From contig NC_016532.1 of the NCBI RefSeq assembly GCF_000236905.1, positions 62,001-126,000 of the forward strand: DNA of 64,000 bases, in the 5' to 3' direction. The translations under genes were made by a program, and so were the position numbers. Below are positions 36,847-45,856 of the stretch, in pieces (within the stretch, counting starts at the first letter, position 1; each line of letters begins with the position of its first letter). Under the pieces are notes generated by a model. It saw only the letters and a program-made list of their open reading frames with translations. It was not told where the DNA came from and did not search any database. The DNA comes from Tetrapisispora phaffii CBS 4417. Its lineage: Eukaryota > Ascomycota > Saccharomycetes > Saccharomycetales > Saccharomycetaceae.

Positions 36847-37613
36847 TGTGGTTGTTGTCACGAATGCCGTTACTCTCTATTTGCAATCCAAGAAGACTCC
36901 CTAACAAAAAGCTTCAAATTTCCACAACACTCAATTGAACGACACCTTAACTCCTACATTTATGACAAGCCATGAAAGCAATCCACAATCCAAGCAACAT
37001 CACAGTAGATTGGCTGTTTGCAGGTTTCCAACTTTGTCTTTTGAGTCTTTCAACATCAAATTTTGGAATTTTACTGAAAAAGTTTCGTCGATGAGCTTTA
37101 TGAAGGCTCATCGTAACATCAATAACTATAAAAGAAATTGTTCTGTTATAAGATGGTGATTACATGTGTGTTTACAAGGGATCCTATGCAGTTTATGTGA
37201 ATTCTAGACAACGTACTGCATGTCTGTCTTCTTTGCGACCACGCTATTCGAGGGACTGCAGATTAAGAACAGACATCAACGTTCATTGTAAGATATGAAC
37301 CATGATCTTTAACCAAGATATCTACTTGTATCAACAGAGTATATAATTGAATGAATGTACAGGTACGTTGGACGTCAAAGTAAGACACCTTTCTTGAGTC
37401 GTTTGGTATAGTTTTACTAGCATTAATAGTCATATCGTTCTCCCTCTTGCTGCGGTTTTCGTATATATTCACAATATAAAAGGAAAGGGTGGCAAGAACT
37501 TTTATTCCACTTTAGTTGAATTCAATTGCGAATGGTTTGTGATGGTTGCATGCTTGCTGGATAATCACACAGATATACATTTGGTTTCGCAAGTATACGA
37601 ACTGTTAAAAAAA
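36847..37613. promoter_or_regulatory. divergent intergenic region PAC10/PDX3
   Basis: 767 bases. CGATGAGC and its complement form a perfect 8-base stem with a 9-base loop at 37089-37113; each arm carries the GATGAG core of PAC, next to TGAAAAAGTTT at 37074-37084, an RRPE-like run. TATAAAAG lies at 37475-37482. A 10-codon upstream frame starts at 37532. In S. cerevisiae the snoRNA snR161 lies beside PDX3; an orthologue may be here on the minus strand but I could not confirm H/ACA boxes. Confidence 0.45.
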
Positions 37614-38303
37614 ATGTCTTCTAATCCAGAAACTAAGAACCCAATTATTTTTGCACCTAAAACTTATCAGTACAATAAATTCTCCTTAGATGAATCAGAA
37701 CTATTAAAGAATCCTATTGAACTGTTCACAAACTGGTTCTCGGATGCTAAGAAGGACCCTACGGAATCGATTCCAGAATGTGTAACGTTCTCGACTGCGA
37801 ATTTACCAAGTGGTAAAGTTAGTTCTCGTGTTCTGCTGTTTAAGGAATTGGATGACCGAGGGTTCACAATTTATTCCAACTGGGGTACCTCTGGGAAGGC
37901 TGAAGATATCAAGACGAACCCAAACGCTGCTATCAACTTTTTTTGGAAGAATCTACAGAGGCAAGTGAGAGTTGACGGTTTCACAGAACATGTCAACAGA
38001 GAAACCTCCGAACGTTACTTCAAGACCAGACCTCGTGGTTCTAAAATCGGTGCTTGGTCGAGTCCACAAAGTCATGTCCTAAAGGACAGAGAAGAACTAG
38101 AAGAATATATCAAGGCTAGTGAAAAGAGATTTGAAGGTGTTGCAGATGCTGATATTCCGTGTCCAGACTACTGGGGTGGATTAAGAATTGTTCCATTGGA
38201 GATTGAATTTTGGCAAGGTAGGGAAAGCCGTTTGCATGATAGGTTTTTATATAAAAGAAACAGTGAAAATGAACCGTGGGAAGTTGTCAGACTTGCCCCA
38301 TGA
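37614..38303 (+). CDS. PDX3: pyridoxamine-phosphate oxidase Pdx3
   Basis: FMN enzyme that oxidises pyridoxamine or pyridoxine 5'-phosphate to pyridoxal 5'-phosphate, the active form of vitamin B6. I chose the ATG at 37614 (AAAAAAATG context, 229 residues; 228 in S. cerevisiae). An in-frame ATG at 37542 would add 24 residues with no counterpart. Motifs include GFTIYSNWGTSGKAEDI, ERYFKTRPRGSKIGAWSS, CPDYWGGLRIVPLEIEFWQG and the C-terminal SRLHDRF...RLAP. It opens the YBR035-019-like block. Confidence 0.97.
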   Translation: MSSNPETKNPIIFAPKTYQYNKFSLDESELLKNPIELFTNWFSDAKKDPTESIPECVTFSTANLPSGKVSSRVLLFKELDDRGFTIYSNWGTSGKAEDIKTNPNAAINFFWKNLQRQVRVDGFTEHVNRETSERYFKTRPRGSKIGAWSSPQSHVLKDREELEEYIKASEKRFEGVADADIPCPDYWGGLRIVPLEIEFWQGRESRLHDRFLYKRNSENEPWEVVRLAP

Positions 38304-38471
38304 AGTTAGCATTATATATGGCAGCTTTAAATCAATCTATATGTATACGTAGTACACAATAATATATACTGTCCCCATCTGAAAGAAAAATTTAGTAATT
38401 CAATTAAAGTTATATATAATTATATATAGAGACAGAAAAATAATATTTCAATTAATTAGAATTAGCTAGAT

Positions 38472-39560
38472 TTAATCGTGCTTCAAAGTTTCCTTGAAGA
38501 CAGCAGCTGGCTTAGAAGCAGACTTGGCAGCCTTCTTGGAACCAATCTTTTCAGCAGCAAAGACCTTGGCGTATGGGTTTAATCTCAATAAGATTTGCTT
38601 GTTCTTCAATGGGTTCTTCTTTTGAACGTGAGATCTCTTTTGAGTAGCTTGGCCAGCTGGTCTGACGGCAGCTTGGATTTCAGAAGAGTTGATAACTCTG
38701 GTGATGTCAGTGGTGGAGATGATGTTCTTTGGTAAAGTGTAACCAGCCTTGGAAGAGGCAACGGTTTCGGAACCCCAAACTTGGTCTAATTTGGCAAAAG
38801 CACCTTCGGTCCAGATAACGAATCTACCTAAATGAGCACCTGGAGCTAATTGCAACAAGTTCAAAGCGGTGACGTTAGCGGTTTCAACACCTGGGACGTT
38901 TCTGAAGGCTTTAACAATACCGTTGTCTTCGGCGTAAACGACCAATGGACCTCTTCTTTGAGTCCATCTTCTGTTTCTGTACTTACCCTTACCGGCTCTG
39001 ATCTTCTTGGACTTTAGGACCTTGATCAAGTCAGCATGAGCACCGACAGCCTTTAAGGCAGCAATAGCATCCTTAGTCTTCTTGACGGATTCCAAGTCCT
39101 TGGAGACGACTAATGGGATTTCTGGAATCTTTTCGACTCTGTGACCTCTAGCTAAAACTAAAGAAGCGACGGCAGAAGCAGCAATGGCGGAAGCAGTAGC
39201 GTAACGTTTTTCGTTGTGGTTAACCTTGACGTTCCACTTTCTCCAGGTCTTGGTTGGAGCGAACATTCTACCACCTCTACACATGTTACCGAAAGCAGCT
39301 TGACCGGATCTGTGGGTACCACCACCACCAACTCTTGGAATTCTGGCGACGGCTCTACCGGTACCCCAGGATTCAGCTGAAGTTTGGTGACCAGCCTTCT
39401 CAGAGACAGCGTAAGATTGTCTCTTGTTCTTGTTAACAGAGGTGAAAACAGTTTGAACTAAGTCTGGACGGATTGGGGCTGAGAAGACAGCTGGCATTGG
39501 TAAAGCTGAGGAGGTAGCTTCACCAGTTAAGGATTGAACGGTAACTTGTGGACGAGACAT
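38472..39560 (-). CDS. RPL4: ribosomal protein uL4 (Rpl4)
   Basis: Cytosolic large-subunit ribosomal protein lining the exit tunnel. It has 362 residues, identical in length to S. cerevisiae Rpl4A/B, begins [15 protein letters not shown] and includes [20 protein letters not shown], the tunnel loop. Codon use is strongly biased to favoured yeast codons, as expected of a very highly expressed gene. No intron is present. It is one gene here for the YBR031/YDR012 pair. RKM3, a ribosomal protein methyltransferase, is its upstream neighbour, as in S. cerevisiae. Confidence 0.98.
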   Translation of the reverse strand: MSRPQVTVQSLTGEATSSALPMPAVFSAPIRPDLVQTVFTSVNKNKRQSYAVSEKAGHQTSAESWGTGRAVARIPRVGGGGTHRSGQAAFGNMCRGGRMFAPTKTWRKWNVKVNHNEKRYATASAIAASAVASLVLARGHRVEKIPEIPLVVSKDLESVKKTKDAIAALKAVGAHADLIKVLKSKKIRAGKGKYRNRRWTQRRGPLVVYAEDNGIVKAFRNVPGVETANVTALNLLQLAPGAHLGRFVIWTEGAFAKLDQVWGSETVASSKAGYTLPKNIISTTDITRVINSSEIQAAVRPAGQATQKRSHVQKKNPLKNKQILLRLNPYAKVFAAEKIGSKKAAKSASKPAAVFKETLKHD

Positions 39561-40002
39561 ACTGAATGCGTTTCTAGTTCGTTTCGAGATGGGGATTTAC
39601 TAAACAACAAAATAAACAAGTAAACAAATTAAGCATTAAAAATAAATCGCTAACTCTTCTTATAACTGAAAGTAAAAAACTTTTCATCGAATTTCCATTG
39701 TCTTTTATATACATTTTGGAAAAAGCGTCCTCTGAAAAAAAATGGAAAGAAAAAAAAATTTTTTTAAGAGATTCCTTTCCGGACAAACGATGCCCAGGCA
39801 GAGTTCTGCCTGGGACGCCAGTGTCGGAGACGGAACCCCGCTGAGAGGTCCTGCCTAGGAGCCTAGAAGGGCCGCAGGGGAGCTGGGCTGGCGCTGGGTT
39901 TCAATGCAATTGGCAGTGGTGATAGGTGCATGGAATTGATCTTTGTAATGGTAATTCGACATTAGACTGGAGAACAAGTGTCACAGTGTTGGAGGTGCTG
40001 TC
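39561..40002. promoter_or_regulatory. RPL4 promoter / RKM3 3' flank with GC-rich segment
   Basis: The gene-proximal 200 bases are AT-rich with long A and T runs (39739-39770), common in ribosomal-protein promoters. About 39781-39900 is abruptly GC-rich and contains the palindrome 39793-39814. I found no convincing Rap1 or Tbf1 consensus, so the activator site of this strong promoter is unidentified. Confidence 0.45.
39793..39814. repeat. 22-base palindrome, 10-base arms, 2-base centre
   Basis: CCCAGGCAGA and its exact reverse complement TCTGCCTGGG are separated by GT. It lies 233 bases upstream of the RPL4 ATG and 189 bases past the RKM3 stop, in a GC-rich segment. Confidence 0.85.
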
Positions 40003-41685
40003 TTAGAGTTTGGTGGACATGTTTCTGATCAAGGTGTTCTCGTTCTGCAGCAGCGTCTTTACTTGTTGCAGCTGGTGTTCTGAGATTGCAGTTTTGTTGG
40101 TTGGGAGTGGGTGTGGTTTTTTCAATTGAAGTAGTTGTTTTAGAAGTTTTATATTTTGATTCGTGTTGCTAATTGCCTTGTTGGAGGTGTTGAACTGGTC
40201 GAATGTGTCGAAGATGGTGGTGACGAACTGGGGTGGTGTCTCGGTGTCCTGTTCGAGGGAACTTGTCAATTTGTCGTACTTGTTGTCATCGAGTGATAGG
40301 ATGTTGATGAGGGCGTTCAAATTTCTGGATGGGGTGCAATCGAAGTCCACGTACAGCTCGTTCAAAACGTTGCTGCCATGGTCGCGGCTACACCCCTCTC
40401 CGTGTACGTGCTCGTGCTCATGTTCATGTGTGTCTTCTTCGTGTTCTTCGTCGTCTTCGTCGTCTTCGTCCTCGCCATCGTCGTCCTCCTCTTCGCCCTC
40501 ACTTTTCTCCGCTTCCTCCCGGTTAAGCTTGTACCAGCTCTCATACAGCGTATAGCCGACGTCGCTCCACCACTTCAATCTGATTTGGTACTTCTTATCA
40601 GAATTGACTACATCATGTAGCTGCAAACTGAGATCAACCATATCATTCTTGTTATCTAAATATGCAAACCCGTATCTGCTCAATAGCAAGGAATTGTTCA
40701 GGTCGCCATACGAATTGAATATCTCATCACCTTCTTTAACAGCTTTTGCTAAAACGATTTCAACGTAAGTTTCATCTGACATGGTGGAATCTTCTCTTTC
40801 CGTACAACGGTCCTCCACTTCCTCTTCTAATTGTTTCACTAGGGCATTGAAATTGCCACTACCTTCTACTTCTTGCACCTCTTCATCGTTATCAGCTCCT
40901 TCTTCTGCAACCTCGTCAATCTCATCGTGCTTGCAAGGACCAAATTCACCACATTCGGCACAGACATCAAACACAGAGACAAATCTTACATCTGTCTTTT
41001 CACTGTTATGGTTGAACAAGTCCGCAATTGGCACTAATGCATTCTCGTGGTAAGCATCGACCTCGAACACTCTCGAAGATAACGCAAATGCAACACTGAC
41101 AAATTTCTTCAGTTTTTCTCTGATATCATCAATATCTGTAATATTGACATCGAGGAAGCCTTCCGGGATATTAAGATTCAACTCTTGATTCCATTTAATC
41201 GATAAGTCGATAGCGATTTCGAACCCTTCTTGGATCTCTACTTCTGGATCCAGTGCCCCATACAATAAATCAACCGAACTACCTCTTAATAATTTCTTAT
41301 CACTTTCTTCCCAATGACTTGGAGGTAGCAGAAGCACTCCATCTTCATCTAAGAAGCGAATACTTTTCAAGTAATTGTACCAGAATGATTTCTCTTTGAA
41401 GACAGTTATCTCATAGATGAATGCAATGTTTAAACCTAACATACCTCCTATGCCTTCTTCATGAAGCAGGTTACCAATTGAACAGTTATTGGCGCTGAAC
41501 AAAATAGATTTGTGCACCTTCAACAACGACGTTCCTTCTTCGATATCCTCCTTAGCATATACACCTAGTCCACCGAATTCAGATTTCTTCACTTCACACA
41601 TGTCTGTTCTGAAGACACTGTTGGTTTCATTGTCTTTGACCAAACCGATTATATCGTTGACGTCGTCGATCAGAGTAGCAGCCAT
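40003..41685 (-). CDS. RKM3: SET-domain ribosomal lysine methyltransferase, Rkm3 type
   Basis: Rkm3 monomethylates a lysine of the 60S protein Rpl42 in S. cerevisiae. The 560-residue protein (552) has a split SET domain: EFGGLGVYAKEDIEEGTSLL near residue 32, LFNHNSEKTDVRF with the conserved NH-S motif near 218, and DEIFNSYGDLNNSLLLSRYGF near 318. A low-complexity insert at about 395-438 is first Glu/Asp-rich, then alternates His and Glu (HEHEHEHVH). Rkm family members are similar, so assignment to Rkm3 rests on its position beside RPL4, as for YBR030W and YBR031W. Confidence 0.88.
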   Translation of the reverse strand: MAATLIDDVNDIIGLVKDNETNSVFRTDMCEVKKSEFGGLGVYAKEDIEEGTSLLKVHKSILFSANNCSIGNLLHEEGIGGMLGLNIAFIYEITVFKEKSFWYNYLKSIRFLDEDGVLLLPPSHWEESDKKLLRGSSVDLLYGALDPEVEIQEGFEIAIDLSIKWNQELNLNIPEGFLDVNITDIDDIREKLKKFVSVAFALSSRVFEVDAYHENALVPIADLFNHNSEKTDVRFVSVFDVCAECGEFGPCKHDEIDEVAEEGADNDEEVQEVEGSGNFNALVKQLEEEVEDRCTEREDSTMSDETYVEIVLAKAVKEGDEIFNSYGDLNNSLLLSRYGFAYLDNKNDMVDLSLQLHDVVNSDKKYQIRLKWWSDVGYTLYESWYKLNREEAEKSEGEEEDDDGEDEDDEDDEEHEEDTHEHEHEHVHGEGCSRDHGSNVLNELYVDFDCTPSRNLNALINILSLDDNKYDKLTSSLEQDTETPPQFVTTIFDTFDQFNTSNKAISNTNQNIKLLKQLLQLKKPHPLPTNKTAISEHQLQQVKTLLQNENTLIRNMSTKL

Positions 41686-42476
41686 AGTTAATCTTTGGAT
41701 TCAAATTCCAATTCCTTCTGGTTCAAAGATATTGGATAGTTTCTCTGGAAAGGAAAGGGATTGCTCGAACGGATCAGCGATCTCCTAGACCTATAAGCAT
41801 GGACCACCATTTATAGATTTGGGAAGTACAAAGGTTCATCGCATCGCATCGCATCGCAACTTCCATGGCATGCTGACCAGGAGATATTCGGGTAAAATAG
41901 AGCATTTTAGAGTAGTATAAGAGGGCTGCTTTGCCTCTAGTTGCAGATAGTGCAGTCTATAGCTGGTTTATGATACACTAATGAGGCCATTCGATCAGTC
42001 ATTTTAATACCTTGATCATTCACGGAGCTTTGTTCAAAGATAGCACCTCTAAATTCTCTCTTGAAAACCACAGCCAGGCAATTCGATCAAACTCAGTGGA
42101 GCATGACGGTTGCATCCCTATCTATAGCTTCTTAACCTTAAAACGAACGATCAACTTCATCTGTCTGAGCAGTATGAAGTAAAACCCTTCTGTTAGGGAA
42201 TGACTTTGTATCACTTTACTTAATGTAGATAATTAACTGTTCCTAAAGGTGCTTGAATATCAATAGAAGGGAATAAAGTGTGACGCTGCAACAAAAAAAC
42301 CCAACTGTTAACAATGAATGACTTCTTGGAGTCATCACTCTTGTAGAGATAAATGTCGATCATTTCAAGTTTAAGAACTATATATAGCGAGGTCGTATCC
42401 TTGTTTCAACTCTAAATGCATATACGTTCAAGTCAGGTTCTAAAGATATATTGAACTTGATTAGCATATCAAAGCA
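41686..42476. promoter_or_regulatory. divergent promoter region RKM3/ETR1
   Basis: 791 bases. A CATCG tandem repeat lies at 41837-41856 and a Reb1-type CGGGTAA at 41889-41895, both nearer RKM3. On the ETR1 side TATATATA near 42379 is a likely TATA element. An ATGACT/AGTCAT stem with 6-base loop is near 42324. No RNA gene was recognised; YPK3 and CDS1, found here in S. cerevisiae, are absent. Confidence 0.5.
41837..41856 (-). repeat. four tandem CATCG units in RKM3 promoter
   Basis: Read on the RKM3 strand the array is a run of GCGATG units, each containing the core of the PAC element, ending GCGATGAAC. It lies about 150-170 bases upstream of the RKM3 ATG. Confidence 0.8.
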
Positions 42477-43646
42477 ATGTTACAGAAGTATTTATTTTGC
42501 AGTCAAAGGCTTGTATCAACCAAACGAGCAATGAGTACGATCCCTAAGACATTCAAATCGATTATATATTCGAGACATGATGTAGAAGATTGCACTGGTG
42601 TGCTCAAATTACATAACTACGAACCCAAACAGTCTATTGAAGATAATATTGTTCTACGTACTCTAGCTTTCCCTGTGAATCCATCGGATATCAATCAGTT
42701 GCAAGGTGTATACCCTTCGATCCCTGATAAGACCTTGGAGTATGGGACCGAAGAACCGAGTGCTATAGCTGGTAACGAGGGTGTGTTTGAGGTCGTCCAT
42801 GTGCCTCAGGACGGCAATGCACAGGAGTTTGCAGTTGGTGACCTGGTGATTCCGTTGAGATCCAATCAGGGAACTTGGACAAATTACAAAATCATTGAAG
42901 ATCCAAAGGAAATAATCAAAGTCAACGGACTTGATCTACTTACTGGCGCTACTGTATCTGTCAACGGATGCACTGCAATGCAGTTGGTTAACGATTATGT
43001 CGATTGGAGTTCTTCTCCCTCTGAAAATCAATGGATAGTACAAAATGCAGGCACGTCTGGGGTTTCAAAACTAGTAACGCAGATTGCAAAAGCAAAGGGG
43101 ATCAAGACGTTGAGTGTCATTAGAGATAGAGACGATTTTGAAGAGGTTGCGGAAGATTTAACCAACAAATATGGAGCCACAAGGGTCATTTCAGAGACTG
43201 AAAATAATGATAAAGCATTTAATAAAACGGAACTTCCTAAACTATTAGGAAACGATTACGCGATTAGACTAGCTTTGAATTCTGTTGGAGGTAAATCGTC
43301 CACTGCTATTGCAAGAAAGTTAGCCAAGGATTCATTGATGTTGACGTATGGAGGAATGTCGAAACAACCAGTGACGTTGCCAACGTCACTATTTATCTTT
43401 AAAAATCTTGATTCCAAGGGATTCTGGATAACAGAAAATTACAAGAAAGACCCTTTTAAAAAACAGAAAGACGTCGCAGCCTTCATCAAACTATACAACG
43501 ACAATAAGATAGTTAAACCTGATGAAACAAAAGATTTCCAAATAACAAATTGGGACACTCAAAATGATGATGATATAACTTTATTGAATAAAATCAAAAA
43601 CGCCATTAAAGCAAAGGGCAAAAAACAAATGATTGTGGTCAATTGA
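42477..43646 (+). CDS. ETR1: mitochondrial 2-enoyl thioester reductase Etr1
   Basis: NADPH-dependent enoyl reductase of mitochondrial type II fatty-acid synthesis, needed for lipoic acid and respiration. The 389 residues (380 in S. cerevisiae) start with a basic presequence, about 1-22 (LQKYLFCSQRLVSTKRAM). The MDR fold shows LAFPVNPSDINQLQGVYP, IAGNEGVFEVV, VNGCTAMQLVNDYVDW, the nucleotide-binding WIVQNAGTSGVSKLV and LMLTYGGMSKQPVTLP. A perfect palindrome overlaps its stop codon. Confidence 0.96.
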   Translation: MLQKYLFCSQRLVSTKRAMSTIPKTFKSIIYSRHDVEDCTGVLKLHNYEPKQSIEDNIVLRTLAFPVNPSDINQLQGVYPSIPDKTLEYGTEEPSAIAGNEGVFEVVHVPQDGNAQEFAVGDLVIPLRSNQGTWTNYKIIEDPKEIIKVNGLDLLTGATVSVNGCTAMQLVNDYVDWSSSPSENQWIVQNAGTSGVSKLVTQIAKAKGIKTLSVIRDRDDFEEVAEDLTNKYGATRVISETENNDKAFNKTELPKLLGNDYAIRLALNSVGGKSSTAIARKLAKDSLMLTYGGMSKQPVTLPTSLFIFKNLDSKGFWITENYKKDPFKKQKDVAAFIKLYNDNKIVKPDETKDFQITNWDTQNDDDITLLNKIKNAIKAKGKKQMIVVN

Positions 43647-43661
43647 TTAATCAATTGACCA
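43636..43661. repeat. perfect 26-base palindrome across the ETR1 stop codon
   Basis: TGGTCAATTGATT is followed with no spacer by its exact reverse complement. The ETR1 TGA (43644-43646) lies in the left arm, so the mRNA would carry a hairpin at its stop codon. Confidence 0.9.
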
Positions 43662-44065
43662 TTATTATTAACCTTCATCATTGTATTGCTATATATTGTT
43701 CATTCATGAAGTTAATTGACCTTTTGTATGCTTGAAGTTCCTATGCCTCACATCCCACGATTCGTGTGTTACCACTAACGGTCACAGGAGAAGAAAAAAT
43801 TTTGAGTGAAACTTTCAATGAGTTTTACAAAGAACAATATAATATTGTAAATTGAAGTTTGGTGAATTGCGATGGATTTTTATTGCAAACTCTGAATAAT
43901 ATTGTGATTGTTCAATTGATTTTGAAATGTGAATTTAATTGTAAGCTTTCACTGCAGATTGAAAAAAAAACGAGACAGCTAGGGCTTTATAAAGATACAT
44001 TGTGATAAATTATAGCAGTATATATACATATAAATACCACTTGACTAACGAATATAAACAGAATT
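43647..44065. promoter_or_regulatory. OLA1 promoter region
   Basis: GAAAAAATTTT near 43791-43802 is close to the RRPE consensus and GCGATGG near 43870 resembles a PAC core, which would fit a translation-related gene. TTTATAAAG near 43987 may be the TATA element. The palindrome over the ETR1 stop occupies the left end. Confidence 0.45.
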
Positions 44066-45247
44066 ATGCCACCAAAGAAGCAAGTTGAAGAGAAAAAAGT
44101 TTTATTAGGTCGTCCAGGTAACAACTTGAAGGCCGGTATTGTCGGTTTAGCCAATGTTGGTAAATCTACTTTTTTCCAAGCCATCACTAGATGTCCTTTA
44201 GGTAACCCAGCTAACTATCCTTTCGCTACCATTGATCCTGAAGAAGCTAGAGTTATTGTTCCATCTCCAAGATTCGATGAATTATGTAAAATCTACAAGC
44301 CAGCTTCTGAAGTTCCGGCTCATTTGACTGTCTACGATATTGCTGGTTTGACTAAAGGTGCCTCTGCCGGTGAAGGTTTGGGTAATGCTTTCTTGTCCCA
44401 TATCAGATCTGTCGATTCTATTTACCAAGTTGTTCGTTGTTTCGATGATGCTGAAATTATCCATATCGAAGGTGATGTTAACCCAACCCGTGATTTGGAA
44501 ATTATCAGTAACGAATTGAGATTGAAAGACATTGAATTCTGCGAAAAAGCCTTGGAGGCTGCTGAAAAGATTGCTAAGAGAGGTGGTCAATCTTTGGAAG
44601 TTAAGCAGAAGAAGGAAGAAATGGCTTTGATCGAAAGAATCATCCAATTATTAAAGGACGGTCAAAGAGTCGCTAACCAATCGTGGACTCCAAAAGAAGT
44701 TGAAATCATCAACAGCATGTTCCTATTGACTGCCAAGCCATGTATCTACTTGATTAACTTATCCGAACGGGACTACATCAGAAAGAAGAACAAGCATTTA
44801 CTGTTGATCAAGGAATGGATTGACAAGAACTCTCCAGGTGATTTGGTTATCCCATTCAGTGTCTGTCTAGAAGAAAGATTATCCCACATGTCCGACGAAG
44901 AAGCTGCTGAAGAATTAAAAACTATCGGTGCCGTATCTGCTTTACCAAAGATTGTCACTACCATGAGAAAGAAGTTAGAATTGATCTCCTTCTTCACATG
45001 TGGTCCAGATGAAGTTAGAGAATGGACTATTAGAAAGGGTACCAAGGCTCCGCAAGCTGCTGGTGTCATTCACAATGATTTAATGAACACTTTCATCTTA
45101 GCTCAAGTAATGAAATACGAAGATGTCGTCGAATACAAAGACGACGCTGCCATTAAATCTGCAGGTAAATTACAACAAAAGGGTAAAGATTACGTTGTCG
45201 AAGACGGTGATGTCATCTACTTCAGAGCAGGTGCTGGTAAGAATTAA
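44066..45247 (+). CDS. OLA1: Obg-like ATPase Ola1 (YchF family)
   Basis: P-loop NTPase of the YchF subfamily, which prefers ATP over GTP and binds ribosomes. It has 393 residues (394 in S. cerevisiae). G1 is GLANVGKST from about residue 26, switch region and G3 are IDPEEARV and YDIAGLTKGAS, and the altered G4 NLSERDY stands where GTPases have NKxD, consistent with ATP use. The C-terminal TGS domain holds FFTCGPDEVREWTIRKGTKAP. Codon bias indicates high expression. Confidence 0.97.
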   Translation: MPPKKQVEEKKVLLGRPGNNLKAGIVGLANVGKSTFFQAITRCPLGNPANYPFATIDPEEARVIVPSPRFDELCKIYKPASEVPAHLTVYDIAGLTKGASAGEGLGNAFLSHIRSVDSIYQVVRCFDDAEIIHIEGDVNPTRDLEIISNELRLKDIEFCEKALEAAEKIAKRGGQSLEVKQKKEEMALIERIIQLLKDGQRVANQSWTPKEVEIINSMFLLTAKPCIYLINLSERDYIRKKNKHLLLIKEWIDKNSPGDLVIPFSVCLEERLSHMSDEEAAEELKTIGAVSALPKIVTTMRKKLELISFFTCGPDEVREWTIRKGTKAPQAAGVIHNDLMNTFILAQVMKYEDVVEYKDDAAIKSAGKLQQKGKDYVVEDGDVIYFRAGAGKN

Positions 45248-45856
45248 TGAACCTGACATGTCCCATTCTCTGCCTCACATAATAAACCTATATTTGAACT
45301 CAAGACTTAGTAGAATACAGTATGGTATAGTATTAAATAGTGTAGTATATATTATAATATGCTTGATTCTTTGCTACAATTCATGTATGCTATCACCCAA
45401 GCACCCTTTCAGACGTAGCCCAAAGGGAATGAAACGTTTCTTCGAACTATTGCAACAGCGGAAGCAACTAGAACTGTCGTAACAGGCATATACAAGAACC
45501 AATGTCTCGAGATGGCAGACAGGGAATTGGCCATGTTCCAACGTTCTCGAGAGGTTGGCAATGAGATGACGTCCCTTTTGGGAAATTTCAAAACAATTTG
45601 TTGACATGATTTCCTAATTAGGAAATCGATGAAGGTTATTGGGAAGAATGATAAATAGTAAAGCTTAACAAGCAATTATTGCTTTAATAAGATCTTTCTA
45701 GTTCGAAAACCTTTACTTATAACTTGTTGACACTATATATAGAGAGTGGGAATGAGGTATGCGTGGTGGGTTTGTTATTTGTTTTGTCGTCAATACAAAA
45801 AAGGCTACATTAGAAACTTTTCATTAAGAGACCGTTGTGAAATTCAGTGAGACGCT
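45248..45856. promoter_or_regulatory. OLA1-CHS2 intergenic region with G2/M-type promoter
   Basis: 609 bases. A perfect Mcm1 box lies inside a 20-base palindrome at 45608-45627 and a forkhead-type site at 45651-45657 (separate entry). A 31-codon frame at 45387-45482 is not recognised. SCO2, found between OLA1 and CHS3 in S. cerevisiae, is absent. Confidence 0.6.
45608..45657 (+). promoter_or_regulatory. Mcm1 palindromic box and forkhead site upstream of CHS2
   Basis: GATTTCCTAATTAGGAAATC at 45608-45627 is a perfect palindrome whose core TTTCCTAATTAGGAAA (45610-45625) is the fully symmetric Mcm1 site CC-W6-GG. ATAAATA at 45651-45657 fits the Fkh1/2 consensus RYMAAYA. Mcm1-Fkh2-Ndd1 drive the CLB2 cluster in S. 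cerevisiae, which includes CHS2. The box is about 231 bases upstream of the ATG. Confidence 0.8.

Noticed and set aside
37542..37613. 24-residue N-terminal extension of Pdx3
   Set aside because: No counterpart in the family; the ATG at 37614 has a much better context and gives the usual length.
38408..38430. AT-only palindrome between PDX3 and RPL4
   Set aside because: Alternating AT DNA is self-complementary by nature and common in these gaps.
45387..45482. 31-codon frame MLSPKHPFRRSPKG... after OLA1
   Set aside because: Looks protein-like but is too short and unrecognised to call; no sign of an SCO or other gene remnant around it.
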